DNA of 51,475 nucleotides, from contig JAKFUS010000003.1 of assembly GCA_021732605.1 (NCBI GenBank), positions 1 to 51,475 on the forward strand, given 5' to 3'. Shown in pieces: positions 25,364-33,785 of this stretch (positions within the stretch are counted from its first letter, which is position 1; each line of letters starts with the position of its first letter). The notes beneath the pieces are model-generated. The model saw only the letters and a program-made list of their open reading frames with translations, had not been told where the DNA came from and made no database searches. The position numbers were made by a program, and so were the translations under genes. Source of the stretch: Betaproteobacteria bacterium. GTDB taxonomy: Bacteria; Pseudomonadota; Gammaproteobacteria; Burkholderiales; SG8-41.

Positions 25364-25768
25364 ATGCAAATCCAGGTCCATACCGATCACAACATTGAAG
25401 GCCATGAAAAATTGATCCATTGGGTCGAGGCCGAGGTGAGCCATACCCTGGGTCACTTCAGCGATCACATCACGCGCGTTGAAGTGCACTTGAGCGATGA
25501 AAACAGCGGCAAGTCCGGGGGCCATGACAAGCGCTGCCTCATGGAAGCGCGGCTCGCCGCCCACCAGCCGGTTGCCGTAAGACACAATGCAGGATCGCTA
25601 GCCGCAGCGTTCAGCGGCGCCGCCGACAAGCTGAAGCGGTCTCTGGAAAGCACCCTCGGCCGGCTGAAGGATCACCACAGTCGTGACTCGATACGCGGCA
25701 ATGACGGCGCAGACGAGTCGCAAACCGAGCAACCGATCGCACCATCCATCACCACCAAGGAAATGTAA
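25364..25768 (+). CDS. HPF/RaiA-family ribosome hibernation factor
   Basis: 134 residues from the ATG at 25364 (MQIQVHTDHNIEG); an ATG four codons earlier is possible. The single sigma-54 modulation/S30AE domain binds the 30S subunit in resting cells and blocks translation. Family features include the N-terminal MQIQ strand, ITRVEVHLSDEN, KRCLMEARLAAHQPVAV and AAFSGAADKLKRSLESTLGR. The C-terminal tail is acidic and disordered. Its stop overlaps the next start (TAATG), so it is translationally coupled to the FMN reductase gene. Confidence 0.85.
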   Translation: MQIQVHTDHNIEGHEKLIHWVEAEVSHTLGHFSDHITRVEVHLSDENSGKSGGHDKRCLMEARLAAHQPVAVRHNAGSLAAAFSGAADKLKRSLESTLGRLKDHHSRDSIRGNDGADESQTEQPIAPSITTKEM

Positions 25769-26319
25769 TGTCTGAATTTCAGATCGCAGTCATCGTCGGC
25801 AGCCTGCGCCGCGATTCATTCAACCGCAAACTGGCAAACGCGATGGTCCGGCTCGCGCCTGCGGACTTCACCCTCAAACAGATCCAGATCGGGGACCTGC
25901 CGCTGTACAACCAGGACGACGATGCAAACCCGGCGGCGGCGGTGCTGAGACTCAAGTCGGAGATTGTGCAATCCCAGGGCTTGCTCTTCGTGACCCCCGA
26001 ATACAACCGCTCGATCCCCGGTGTGCTGAAGAACGCCATCGACCACGCCTCCCGTCCCTACGGAAAAAGCGTATGGGCAGGCAAGCCTGCGGGGGTGATC
26101 GGTGTTTCAGTCGGCGCCATCGGCACGTCGATGGCACAACAGCATCTGCGCAACATCCTCGCCTATCTGGATGTGCCGACCCTGGCACAACCCGAGGCCT
26201 TCATCCAGGCCAAGGATGACTTGTTCGATGCCAGCGGCAACGTCGGTCCGGCCAGCGTCGTGTTCATGCAGGAATGGATGACGGCCTACGCGGCGTGGGT
26301 GCGCTTGTTCGCGGCCTAG
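25768..26319 (+). CDS. NADPH-dependent FMN reductase (ChrR/quinone reductase type)
   Basis: 183 residues of the flavodoxin-like NADPH-dependent FMN reductase family. Motifs are VGSLRRDSFNRKLA at the N-terminus for FMN phosphate, and VTPEYNRSIPGVLKNAIDHASRP in the middle, diagnostic for ChrR/YieF-type reductases. These reduce quinones, chromate or azo compounds with two electrons and limit oxidative stress. The start overlaps the HPF stop. A strong terminator follows. Confidence 0.93.
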   Translation: MSEFQIAVIVGSLRRDSFNRKLANAMVRLAPADFTLKQIQIGDLPLYNQDDDANPAAAVLRLKSEIVQSQGLLFVTPEYNRSIPGVLKNAIDHASRPYGKSVWAGKPAGVIGVSVGAIGTSMAQQHLRNILAYLDVPTLAQPEAFIQAKDDLFDASGNVGPASVVFMQEWMTAYAAWVRLFAA

Positions 26320-26353
26320 CACTTGCCATGCCGGAGTTGATTCCGCGCAAAAG

Positions 26354-26379
26354 AAAACGGGGCTCTTTGGCCCCGTTTT
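26354..26379. terminator. Bidirectional intrinsic terminator
   Basis: AAAACGGGGC and GCCCCGTTTT arms around six bases, with a T-run on each strand, between convergent genes. Confidence 0.92.
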
Positions 26380-26399
26380 TCAAACCCCTCCTTTGATAT

Positions 26400-27500
26400 T
26401 CACGCGCTCTGCAACGCCTCAAGCTCCAACACCGGCTCTTCACTCTTCACGCGATTCTTCTGCAGCCGAGCATCCACCAGTTCGACAATTCCTTCCAGCA
26501 CCGCGCATTCCGTGCCGCACTGCCAGGCAATGCGCTGCACCAGACTGTCGACCCGCTCGATGTGCTCCGCGCCGCCGAACAGCGCGCGTGCCGCCGAGGA
26601 CGGCTTGCCCAGTCCTGCGGCCGCCTTTGCATATTTCTCGAACGGCACCAGATCTCCGCCATCAGCACCCAGCGTCATGCACAGACCGACCGCCCATTCG
26701 TAGACGCGGCGCGACAGGTCGAGATTGCCGTGTACCGCGTCGCGGATCGGAATCATGTCGTGCGCACGGACGCAGCGGTAGTTGCCAGCGATCAGCATCG
26801 GCCATTTGGCCAGCGGCACGAAGACGGAGTCGTGCACCTTGAGCTTGACCGGGATTTCTATCGTGGTGCCGTCCACGCTGAAACGCGCGGCGTCGATGTC
26901 GGCTTCGAGTTGACGCAGGATGGCGTTGTGCTCATCCGACTCGAAACGCGCCGCCTTGAAATTGGTCGGCAGGCCCACCTGCAACACGTTCTTCGCGGAT
27001 TCCGGGGGGCGGAACGCCTGTGGGTCGGGGCTCGCCAGCGTGATCAGCGCGGGATCGAAGCCTTCCCACACCGAAGGATCGGTGTAACTGCCCTTCAACG
27101 CATCGACCGCCAGCCCGGGCAGACGACGCAGGTAGGGGAGCGGCGGCATGTTCATGATGGCGAGGCAGGGTTTGCGCGAGCGGGCGATGCGGCGCATCAA
27201 CCCACGCACCCCCTGGCTGCCATACTGGGGCTCCTGCATGCCGAGCACGATCAGGTCGTAAGCGGCGGGGTCCACTGCGTCGGGGGTGGTCGCGCTGAGC
27301 ACGCCGGGCAGGTCGCGGGAGGCGATCTCGACCGGCAAGGGCTGGTCGCGCAGCGGAAAACGAACGCGGGTGCCCTCGCGGCTGATCAGGCGGGCGGTGG
27401 GTGCGGTGCACACCAGCGAGACGCGATGGCCTGCCATCAGCAGCTTGGTGCCGAGCAGCGAACCGTAGGACGCGCCCAGTATCAGAATGTTGTATTGCAT
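26400..27500 (-). CDS. Ketopantoate reductase-like (ApbA/PanE) oxidoreductase
   Basis: 366 residues, somewhat longer than PanE (about 300). The N-terminal Rossmann motif ILILGASYGSLLGTKLLMAG replaces the usual GxGxxG with GASYGS. The middle has the ApbA pattern (YDLIVLGMQEPQYGSQGVRG for the dinucleotide domain) and the C-terminal helical domain follows. Such proteins reduce a 2-keto acid with NADPH, but PanE itself is usually better conserved, so another 2-keto or opine-like substrate is likely. Divergent from the ScfR-type regulator at 27679. Confidence 0.8.
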   Translation of the reverse strand: MQYNILILGASYGSLLGTKLLMAGHRVSLVCTAPTARLISREGTRVRFPLRDQPLPVEIASRDLPGVLSATTPDAVDPAAYDLIVLGMQEPQYGSQGVRGLMRRIARSRKPCLAIMNMPPLPYLRRLPGLAVDALKGSYTDPSVWEGFDPALITLASPDPQAFRPPESAKNVLQVGLPTNFKAARFESDEHNAILRQLEADIDAARFSVDGTTIEIPVKLKVHDSVFVPLAKWPMLIAGNYRCVRAHDMIPIRDAVHGNLDLSRRVYEWAVGLCMTLGADGGDLVPFEKYAKAAAGLGKPSSAARALFGGAEHIERVDSLVQRIAWQCGTECAVLEGIVELVDARLQKNRVKSEEPVLELEALQSA

Positions 27501-27573
27501 GTGAATCTCCTTCAGTGACTAGTCTGGTTACGGCCTCAGCCTTGCCGTCTTGCAGTGCATCATAGATAGAAAC

Positions 27574-27660
27574 TGTGAAAAATTTGACAATAGAAATTTC
27601 ACAATGTTAATTTCACACATATTGAGGTTTCAGCATCGGCTTTCACAAGCTTGTTTCACA
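27574..27660. promoter_or_regulatory. Array of TTTCACA heptamers before the ScfR-type regulator
   Basis: TTTCACA occurs at 27597, 27611, 27641 and 27654, and its inverse TGTGAAA at 27574-27580. The first pair (27574 and 27597) forms an inverted repeat around a TTGACA hexamer (27584-27589). A TTAATT about 17 bases on is a weak -10. The array lies between divergent genes, so the regulator at 27679 probably binds here to control itself and the PanE-like gene. Confidence 0.6.
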
Positions 27661-27678
27661 ACGAGGGTCACCGCCGCC

Positions 27679-29238
27679 ATGAGCCAGCACACCCGACAGA
27701 GCCACTTCCTCGGCACCAAGCTGCGCGCGCTGCGTAAACGGAACGGCCTCACGCTGGAAGAACTGTCAGCGCGCTGCACCCAGCAGGATCCGCAGAAAGC
27801 GCCGTCGGTTTCCTACCTGAGCATGATCGAGAGCGGCAAACGCGTACCCTCGGCCGAAGTGCTGGATCTGTTATCTGCCGTGTTCCAGCGCGAGCCGCGC
27901 TGGTTTCTCGACAACAATCCGGAAACCGAAGCCGCAGTCCCCCAGCAGCGCAGCGGTGGCGCGGCGGCCGTGCCGCTGGAGCCGGCGTTCCTGTTCTCGA
28001 AGGAGCTGCTGCAGGCGGCGATCCCCGAACTGCTCGCGCAGACCGGCACTACCGGACAGCAGTTCGCGCACCTGCTGATCCGCTCGCACCAGGAGATGTC
28101 GCGCAACGATTTTCCCGACCTCGAACGCGCCGCAGAGAACATCGGCCAGCGCAAATTCCCGCTCGACGTCGAGGACCTGATGAAGCTGTGCCGCCACCAT
28201 GGCCTGAAGCTGCACTGGTTCGAGCGCAAGCCCGTGCTCGCACGCGACAAGGATCGCGAGCTGCGCAGCATGGTGCGCTCGTTCTACGAGACGCCGAACA
28301 CGATCTATCTCAACCGCGCCCTGGAATCCGATCCGGCGCGGCTCAAGTTCGACATCGCCTCCCACCTCGGCCACAAGATCCTGCACGATGGCGACGGCCT
28401 GAAAGCGGCGCACGCCACCGGCGGCGAGATGGGCGGCAGCCCCGAAGGCAGTGCCAGCGCCGGCATGAGCCCGCAGGATGTGCTGCACGCATGGCGCGAT
28501 TTCGAGTGCAGTTTTTTTGCCGGTGCGCTGCTGTGTCCCAAGGTGCCGTTCCGGCGCTTTCTCACGCGCGAGTCCTACCGCGTCGAAGCCGGGGAAAAGA
28601 TCGAGCTCACGCCGGCGGCCGTGATGCGGCGCATGACCAAGGTGTCGCCCTATCCGTACTGGCATTTCTTTGACGCCTATCCGCCCGGATTTCTGCGCGC
28701 GGTGTACCGCGGCAACGGCATCCCGCTGCCCTGGGGCAACATGGCGCAGGTGAGTGACCCCTGCCCGAACTGGGCGGTGTTCAGGATGCTCGATGAAACC
28801 CGCGGCGCGGACCGCGGCTCGCAGATTTCAGTGCTGCGCGACGGCAACCAGTCGCTGCTCTACTGCTGCCACTCGCGGCGCACCGCGGACATGGCCGGCA
28901 ATCCGCATGTGTTGTCGGTCGGCGTCGATCTGGTGCCGGCACTGCGTTCACATACGACCGATGCCGACAGCCTCGTCGCGGAAATCACCGAAGAATGTGT
29001 AAGCCATCGCGGTCAGGGCAAAATTCCCGCTGCGGCCGCCGAGGCGATTCGCGCCGTGGCACGGGTGCTGAACATCGCCTGGATCGAGGATGCGCTGCTG
29101 CGCCCCGCCCGCGTGATCTGCCCGCGCAGCAGCAATTGCCCGCGCACGGAACACTGCAACGGTGTCGGAAACTCGCGCGCCCGCGAGATCACCGACGTGC
29201 GCGAGGAAATCATCCATGAGTCCCGGCGCAAGCGCTGA
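27679..29238 (+). CDS. HTH regulator of the short-chain fatty acyl-CoA responsive (ScfR/RamB-like) type
   Basis: 519 residues from the ATG at 27679; an upstream ATG at 27550 lies inside the operator array and is unlikely. The N-terminus is an XRE-type helix-turn-helix (LGTKLRALRKRNGLTLEELS, YLSMIESGKRVPS). Then come an IrrE-like region and the long DUF2083-type C-terminal part with clustered cysteines (CPRSSNCPRTEHCNG). Known members control glyoxylate, methylcitrate or propionate pathways in response to acyl-CoA. Here the neighbours are a PanE-like reductase and a Bug gene. Ligand unknown. Confidence 0.85.
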   Translation: MSQHTRQSHFLGTKLRALRKRNGLTLEELSARCTQQDPQKAPSVSYLSMIESGKRVPSAEVLDLLSAVFQREPRWFLDNNPETEAAVPQQRSGGAAAVPLEPAFLFSKELLQAAIPELLAQTGTTGQQFAHLLIRSHQEMSRNDFPDLERAAENIGQRKFPLDVEDLMKLCRHHGLKLHWFERKPVLARDKDRELRSMVRSFYETPNTIYLNRALESDPARLKFDIASHLGHKILHDGDGLKAAHATGGEMGGSPEGSASAGMSPQDVLHAWRDFECSFFAGALLCPKVPFRRFLTRESYRVEAGEKIELTPAAVMRRMTKVSPYPYWHFFDAYPPGFLRAVYRGNGIPLPWGNMAQVSDPCPNWAVFRMLDETRGADRGSQISVLRDGNQSLLYCCHSRRTADMAGNPHVLSVGVDLVPALRSHTTDADSLVAEITEECVSHRGQGKIPAAAAEAIRAVARVLNIAWIEDALLRPARVICPRSSNCPRTEHCNGVGNSRAREITDVREEIIHESRRKR

Positions 29239-29399
29239 CGGCAGGCGGGCTGATTTCCCTACCGGGTTATTCGATTACAACGATCGGCATCGGCTTGGTC
29301 ATCGGTGATAGCATAAGGTTGCCACTCAAAAGTGGGGTATCTGCCCGATCATCAACGGCCCGGGTAGAGACAACAAAAACAATATCATTAGGAGGAGAC

Positions 29400-30500
29400 A
29401 TGACCATGAAAGCAGGCAGCATCAGCACGCTGGCGCCGTTGGCGTCGCGCAGAGTCGAAGCAGCGCACGGTGTAAGCGCCTGGAAATTGGAACCGGTGCA
29501 CACTGCGCGCACCTGGAGGCGGCAATGGATATCCTCGCTGCAGTGGTTCGGCATGTTGTTCCTGGTCGCGGGCCTGACGGCTCCGGGCTGGGCGCAGCAG
29601 TCCTATCCGAACCGACCGCTCCGGCTGGTGCTGCCGTTCCCGCCGGGAGGCTCCACCGACATCCTGGGACGCGTCGTCGCGCAAAGCCTGAGCGAACGCT
29701 TCGGACAGCCCGTCATCGCGGACAACCGTCCCGGCCTCGGCGGTTATTACGGACTCGAGATGGCGTCCAAGGCGAATCCCGACGGCTACACGATCACCAT
29801 TGCCTCGCTGGTTTATGCCAGCGGACCCTCGGTCTACCGGAAAATGAAATTCAGCCCGGTGCGCGACCTTGTTCCGATCGGCCAACTCTCGGAAGCACCG
29901 AACCTGGTGGCGGTGAATCCCGGTGTGCCGGCGAAATCGCTGAAGGAACTCGTGGATCACGTCAGGGCGAACCCGAACAAACTGCATTACGCCACCAGCG
30001 GCGTCGGCTCTACGCTCCATCTCTCGGCGGCCATGCTGAACAGCATCACCAAGATGGACATGGTGCACGTGCCGTACAAGGGCGGCGGCGGTCCTGCGAT
30101 GACTGCTGTTCTGGGTGGCGAGGTTCAGGTCATCGTGCTCGGACCGGCCGCGGTGCCTCACGTGCTGTCGGGCAAGGCGCGCGGGCTTGCCGTGCTGGGC
30201 GATCAGCGCTGGTCGCTGGTGCCCAACGTGCCGACGGCAAAGGAGCAGGGTTTCGACGTGGTGGTGACCGGCTGGCACGGACTGATGGCTCCCGCCGGCA
30301 CGCCGCGCGTGATCATCGATCGCATCAACAAGGAATGGGTGCAGACCGCATCGCTGCCTGACACTCAGGAGCGGCTGAGAAAACTCGGATTTGAGGCGCG
30401 CCCGGGAACCCCCAAGCAGTTCGAGACCTTTCTCAAAACGGAAACAGAACGCTGGGCACGGCTGATCAAGGAAATCAAAATGCCGGCGGCCGACGAGTAA
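29400..30500 (+). CDS. Bug/TctC-family periplasmic solute-binding protein with long N-terminus
   Basis: 366 residues from the ATG at 29400, which follows TTAGGAGGAGAC. The hydrophobic core of the signal peptide (WFGMLFLVAGLTAPGWAQQ) starts only near residue 48, so the N-region is unusually long and Arg-rich. Mature-protein motifs are normal: YPNRPLRLVLPFPPGGSTD with Asp, ADNRPGLGGYYGLEM, NPDGYTITIAS, HVPYKGGGGPAMTAVLGGE, and FLKTETERWARLIKEI. A VOC enzyme gene starts 10 nt after its stop: an uptake-enzyme pair. Confidence 0.92.
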   Translation: MTMKAGSISTLAPLASRRVEAAHGVSAWKLEPVHTARTWRRQWISSLQWFGMLFLVAGLTAPGWAQQSYPNRPLRLVLPFPPGGSTDILGRVVAQSLSERFGQPVIADNRPGLGGYYGLEMASKANPDGYTITIASLVYASGPSVYRKMKFSPVRDLVPIGQLSEAPNLVAVNPGVPAKSLKELVDHVRANPNKLHYATSGVGSTLHLSAAMLNSITKMDMVHVPYKGGGGPAMTAVLGGEVQVIVLGPAAVPHVLSGKARGLAVLGDQRWSLVPNVPTAKEQGFDVVVTGWHGLMAPAGTPRVIIDRINKEWVQTASLPDTQERLRKLGFEARPGTPKQFETFLKTETERWARLIKEIKMPAADE

Positions 30501-30510
30501 CGGCAGGCAT

Positions 30511-31392
30511 ATGAAACTGCGCAGCGTTGAACTGGCCGTACCGCAGGCGGACGAAGCAGCCGCGTTCCTGGAAACACTCTGGGGTTTGCTTCCGGCCGGC
30601 ACGCACGGAAAAACGCGGTTTTTCCGCGGCACCGGTGCCCATCCTTACATCATGGCGATTCAGTCCGCCGCCGCACCCGCGGTGCACGCGATCGAGTTCT
30701 CCGGCGCGCCCGGTGAAATCGAGCAGATGCAGCAGCGGGTGCGCCGCGCCAAGGTGCCGGTGAAAACATTCTCTGAGCTCGACGCGCCGGGCGGCGGCCA
30801 GGGTTTTATCGTCCAGGGCCCCGAAGCGCAGGCCTACCGTTTTGTCGCCGAGCCGGCGCCGGCACCTGCCTTGCCCGCCGAGCGCGACAAGCCGGTCCAG
30901 ATCACCCACGCGGTGATGAACGCGATCGATGTGGCGGCCAGCGATCGTTTTGCGGTCGAGGTGCTGGGCTTCAAGGTGTCGGACCGCACACGCGCGATGA
31001 CCTTCGTGCGCTGCAATCAAAAGCATCACGCTCTGGCTTATGCGCACGCGGATGTGTCCTCGCTCAATCACATCGCGTTCGAGATGAACGACTGCGACGG
31101 CGTGATGCGCGGGATCACCCGCATGCGGGATGCGGGATTCGATGTGGTGTGGGGACCGGGCCGGCACGGGCCCGGCAACAATGTTTTCGGCTACTTCATC
31201 GCGCCATTTGGCGGCGTCATCGAGTACACCGCGGAAATCCAGGAGGTCACCGACGACTACAAGGTCGGTGCACCGGAGGACTGGAAATGGCCGCCCGGAC
31301 GTACTGATCAATGGGGGCTTTCACAAAAAGACATGGCCCGGATCACCGGTCCCGAGCGCAGGTTCCGCTTCCCGTCCGCGCTGGGGCAATAG
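30511..31392 (+). CDS. VOC-family (extradiol dioxygenase/glyoxalase-like) protein
   Basis: 293 residues with two VOC half-domains. In the second the likely metal ligands are H in ITHAVMN (about 132), H in LNHIAFEMND (about 190) and E in GGVIEYTAE (about 240), the pattern of extradiol dioxygenases. The first half (VELAVPQADEAAAFLETLWG) lacks clear ligands, as usual. It starts 10 nt after the Bug gene and is probably in one transcript with it, so it may cleave or isomerise an aromatic acid taken up by that protein. Confidence 0.85.
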   Translation: MKLRSVELAVPQADEAAAFLETLWGLLPAGTHGKTRFFRGTGAHPYIMAIQSAAAPAVHAIEFSGAPGEIEQMQQRVRRAKVPVKTFSELDAPGGGQGFIVQGPEAQAYRFVAEPAPAPALPAERDKPVQITHAVMNAIDVAASDRFAVEVLGFKVSDRTRAMTFVRCNQKHHALAYAHADVSSLNHIAFEMNDCDGVMRGITRMRDAGFDVVWGPGRHGPGNNVFGYFIAPFGGVIEYTAEIQEVTDDYKVGAPEDWKWPPGRTDQWGLSQKDMARITGPERRFRFPSALGQ

Positions 31393-31407
31393 AGGTCGGC
31401 TACTTTT

Positions 31408-31824
31408 TTATTTGCCGTATTCCTCGAACTTCGGCATCGCCGGCGTTTCGACATACCACGCCGCCTTGGATGCCCAGAATATGCTGCTGTCGGGTTTGAG
31501 GTCGGGGGCCGCGTCCAGCACACCCGCCGGGATCAGCATGTTTTCCGTGCCGGGGATTTTGTGCGGCATGCGCGTGCCACACTGGGTGCAGAAGCTCACC
31601 GCAAAACGTTTTGCTCCCGGCAAATCAAATCGTTTGACCAGTGATTCGCCGGTCAGCCATTTGAACTGGCGCTCCGGCAGAAACAGGTTGGCGGCATGCG
31701 CGCCGCCGGTGGCCTTCTGACAGCGGTTGCAGTGGCAATAGCGGAACGCCGTTGACGGCGGTTTGATCTCGAAACGAACTGCTCCGCACAGACAGCTTCC
31801 TGCAACGCTTTCCGGCTGTGACAT
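31408..31824 (-). CDS. GFA/CENP-V-family zinc protein (formaldehyde-activating enzyme-like)
   Basis: 138 residues. Cysteines at 11, 13 (SCLCGAVRFEI), 30, 32, 35 (YCHCNRCQKATG) and 79, 82 (FCTQCGTRMPH) match the two zinc sites of the GFA family. Known members bind glutathione-formaldehyde adducts; many others have unknown roles. It is convergent with the VOC gene and not obviously coupled to it. Confidence 0.92.
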   Translation of the reverse strand: MSQPESVAGSCLCGAVRFEIKPPSTAFRYCHCNRCQKATGGAHAANLFLPERQFKWLTGESLVKRFDLPGAKRFAVSFCTQCGTRMPHKIPGTENMLIPAGVLDAAPDLKPDSSIFWASKAAWYVETPAMPKFEEYGK

Positions 31825-32027
31825 GATTTCTCCTTTTGTTTGTCAGGTGGTGAGCACAGTAACGATTAAATCCATCCGTCATTAAGAGACGGGGGACAGC
31901 GCCTATACTGCTGTAAAAATTGCGCTACCCCTGTGCCGCATCACGGTCATTATAAATAGCTGTTTACAATCAAATACTTATATAACATCATACTCTAAAC
32001 CCGATTTTCCCCAAACGGACTTCAATC

Positions 32028-32513
32028 ATGGATACATCCATCGTTCACGGCATTCAGGCGGCGGTCGCACCCGTGTTCATGCTTACCGCAGTGGCTGCGA
32101 TGATCGGCGCGCTGGCCACCCGGCTGTCGCGCATCATCGACCGCGCGCGCTGGATCGAGGAACGGCTTGATCTGCAGCGCTTCAAAAATGAACAAGCCGC
32201 GTATTGGGAGCTGCGGCGGCTGGGCCTGCGCGGGAGCGTGGTCAACGTGTCGATCGGCTTTCTGGTGCTCTGCGCGCTGTTCATCGGGGCCACGGTGGCG
32301 GGGTTGTTCCTGGAGGTCACCATGGATTCCATCCGGGACGAGTTTGTGCGCTGGTGCTTTCTCGGCGGCATCCTCTGTTTCTCGCTTGCGCTGATCTGTT
32401 TCCTCGCCGAAACACTGCTCGCCACCCATACGCTGCGCTTTGCCAAATTATCAGCGGGCGCGCGATTGCCACTGGAGCGGGCGTCGACATCGAACGAAGA
32501 AACACGGCGCTAG
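32028..32513 (+). CDS. DUF2721 membrane protein
   Basis: 161 residues. Three hydrophobic segments: about 11-30, 72-95 and 107-130. The amphipathic ATRLSRIIDRARWIEERLDL after the first segment is the DUF2721 signature. The family is inner-membrane and of unknown function. It stands alone after an AT-rich promoter-like region (31930-32010). Confidence 0.85.
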   Translation: MDTSIVHGIQAAVAPVFMLTAVAAMIGALATRLSRIIDRARWIEERLDLQRFKNEQAAYWELRRLGLRGSVVNVSIGFLVLCALFIGATVAGLFLEVTMDSIRDEFVRWCFLGGILCFSLALICFLAETLLATHTLRFAKLSAGARLPLERASTSNEETRR

Positions 32514-32529
32514 CGGGAGACTGCCCCGG

Positions 32530-33255
32530 CTAAAGCTTCCCGCCCGGCTGGTCGAGCGCCTTTTCGATCAGACGCCCAATCAGCCAATTACAGGCCTCGT
32601 CGACCGAGTCCGTGCGGTGTACGAGCTCCACATCGGCGGCATCAATGGTGCCGTGGCGCACCAGCGCGTCAAAGTTGATCACTTCGTTCCAGTAGTCGCT
32701 TCCGAACAATACGATGGGCATGGGTTTGGTCAGGCGTTTGGTCTGCTTCAGAGTCAGCATTTCGAACAGTTCATCGAGCGTGCCGTAGCCGCCCGGGAAC
32801 ACGATCAACGCCTTGGCCATGTAAGCCAGCCAGAATTTGCGCATGAAAAAGTAATGGAAATGAAACGCCAGTTCGCGCGTGACATGCGGATTGACGCCTT
32901 CTTCGCGAGGCAGCGAAATGGTCAGCCCGACGTTGCGGCCGTGGGCTTCCGAAGCGCCGCGATTGGCGGCTTCCATGATGCCCGGCCCGCCGCCAGTGCA
33001 AACCACAAAACGGCGCAGATGCTCCGGGCCCAGTTCCTTTGACCATGTCGTCAGCCGGAACGCCAGTTCGCGCGCCGCCTCGTAATATTTAGAACCCGGC
33101 GGCAGCCGCGCTGAACCGAAAAACACGATGGTGTCTTCCACGCCTTCAGCCTCAAGCCGGCTTTGCGGTTCGAGATATTCCGCAAGAATACGCAGTGCAC
33201 GCGCATCCGGGCTGTCCATAAAATCGGGGTTAAGGTAGGCCTTGGTCGGTTTCAA
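32530..33255 (-). CDS. LOG-family protein (Rossmann-fold nucleotide hydrolase-like)
   Basis: 241 residues from a TTG at 33255, chosen because CAGGAG lies seven bases before it; longer in-frame readings lack that. The motifs TGGGPGIMEAANRGA and FPGGYGTLDELFE are the LOG (TIGR00730) fingerprint; members split phosphoribosyl from cytokinin-like nucleotides or hydrolyse nucleotide 5'-monophosphates. Its short N-terminal lead (KPTKAYLNPDFMDSPDARAL) is seen in the larger LOG subgroup. Confidence 0.9.
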   Translation of the reverse strand: MKPTKAYLNPDFMDSPDARALRILAEYLEPQSRLEAEGVEDTIVFFGSARLPPGSKYYEAARELAFRLTTWSKELGPEHLRRFVVCTGGGPGIMEAANRGASEAHGRNVGLTISLPREEGVNPHVTRELAFHFHYFFMRKFWLAYMAKALIVFPGGYGTLDELFEMLTLKQTKRLTKPMPIVLFGSDYWNEVINFDALVRHGTIDAADVELVHRTDSVDEACNWLIGRLIEKALDQPGGKL

Positions 33256-33396
33256 TGATGAACTCCTGCAATAGGGTGAATCCCCGGCAAGGTTGCCGGA
33301 CCACGCCCAAAGTTTGACATGCCTCCTTGGTGGTGACACCGGACTTGGCGTTTATAATCTCTCCATCCCGTTTACAACCACCCTTGGCCCATCTCC

Positions 33397-33741
33397 TTGA
33401 GCTCCGATACCCCCAAGCCTAACCCCAAAGCGCAGATCGACGCACTGTTGCTCAACCTTCCCGGTGTCAGCGCCCGCAAAATTAACGGTCTCGATGCCTA
33501 TTTCGTCAGCGACAAAATGTTTGCCTGCATCAGCGGCGGCAGCGTCGGTATACGCCTCGCCGCTGCAGTCGCGACGGAGTTGCATTTTTCGCGCGACCAC
33601 ATCAGTCCGTTCCAACCCGGCGGCATTGCGGCCACACGGGAATGGATACAGATCGACCGAGCCGATGCCGCCGATTACGCGAAAGACCTGGAGTTGTTCC
33701 AGGCGTCGCTCGATTTTGTGAAAACATCCCGCTCCCGCTAG
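33397..33741 (+). CDS. TfoX N-terminal/YjbR-like small protein
   Basis: 114 residues from a TTG at 33397; no ATG fits, and no good ribosome binding site is visible, so the start is uncertain. The sequence VSARKINGLDAYFVSDKMFACISGG and IRLAAAVATELHFSRDH resembles the N-terminal TfoX domain, found alone in many bacteria with unknown role. It carries no C-terminal TfoX part, so it is not a competence regulator on this evidence. Confidence 0.7.
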   Translation: MSSDTPKPNPKAQIDALLLNLPGVSARKINGLDAYFVSDKMFACISGGSVGIRLAAAVATELHFSRDHISPFQPGGIAATREWIQIDRADAADYAKDLELFQASLDFVKTSRSR

Positions 33742-33785
33742 TCCGGCAGGGATTGCCGTCGCAACAGGCAATCCGTAGTACTAAA

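Noticed and set aside
26562-27518. 318-codon open frame antisense to the PanE-like gene
   Set aside because: Shadow of a high-GC gene.
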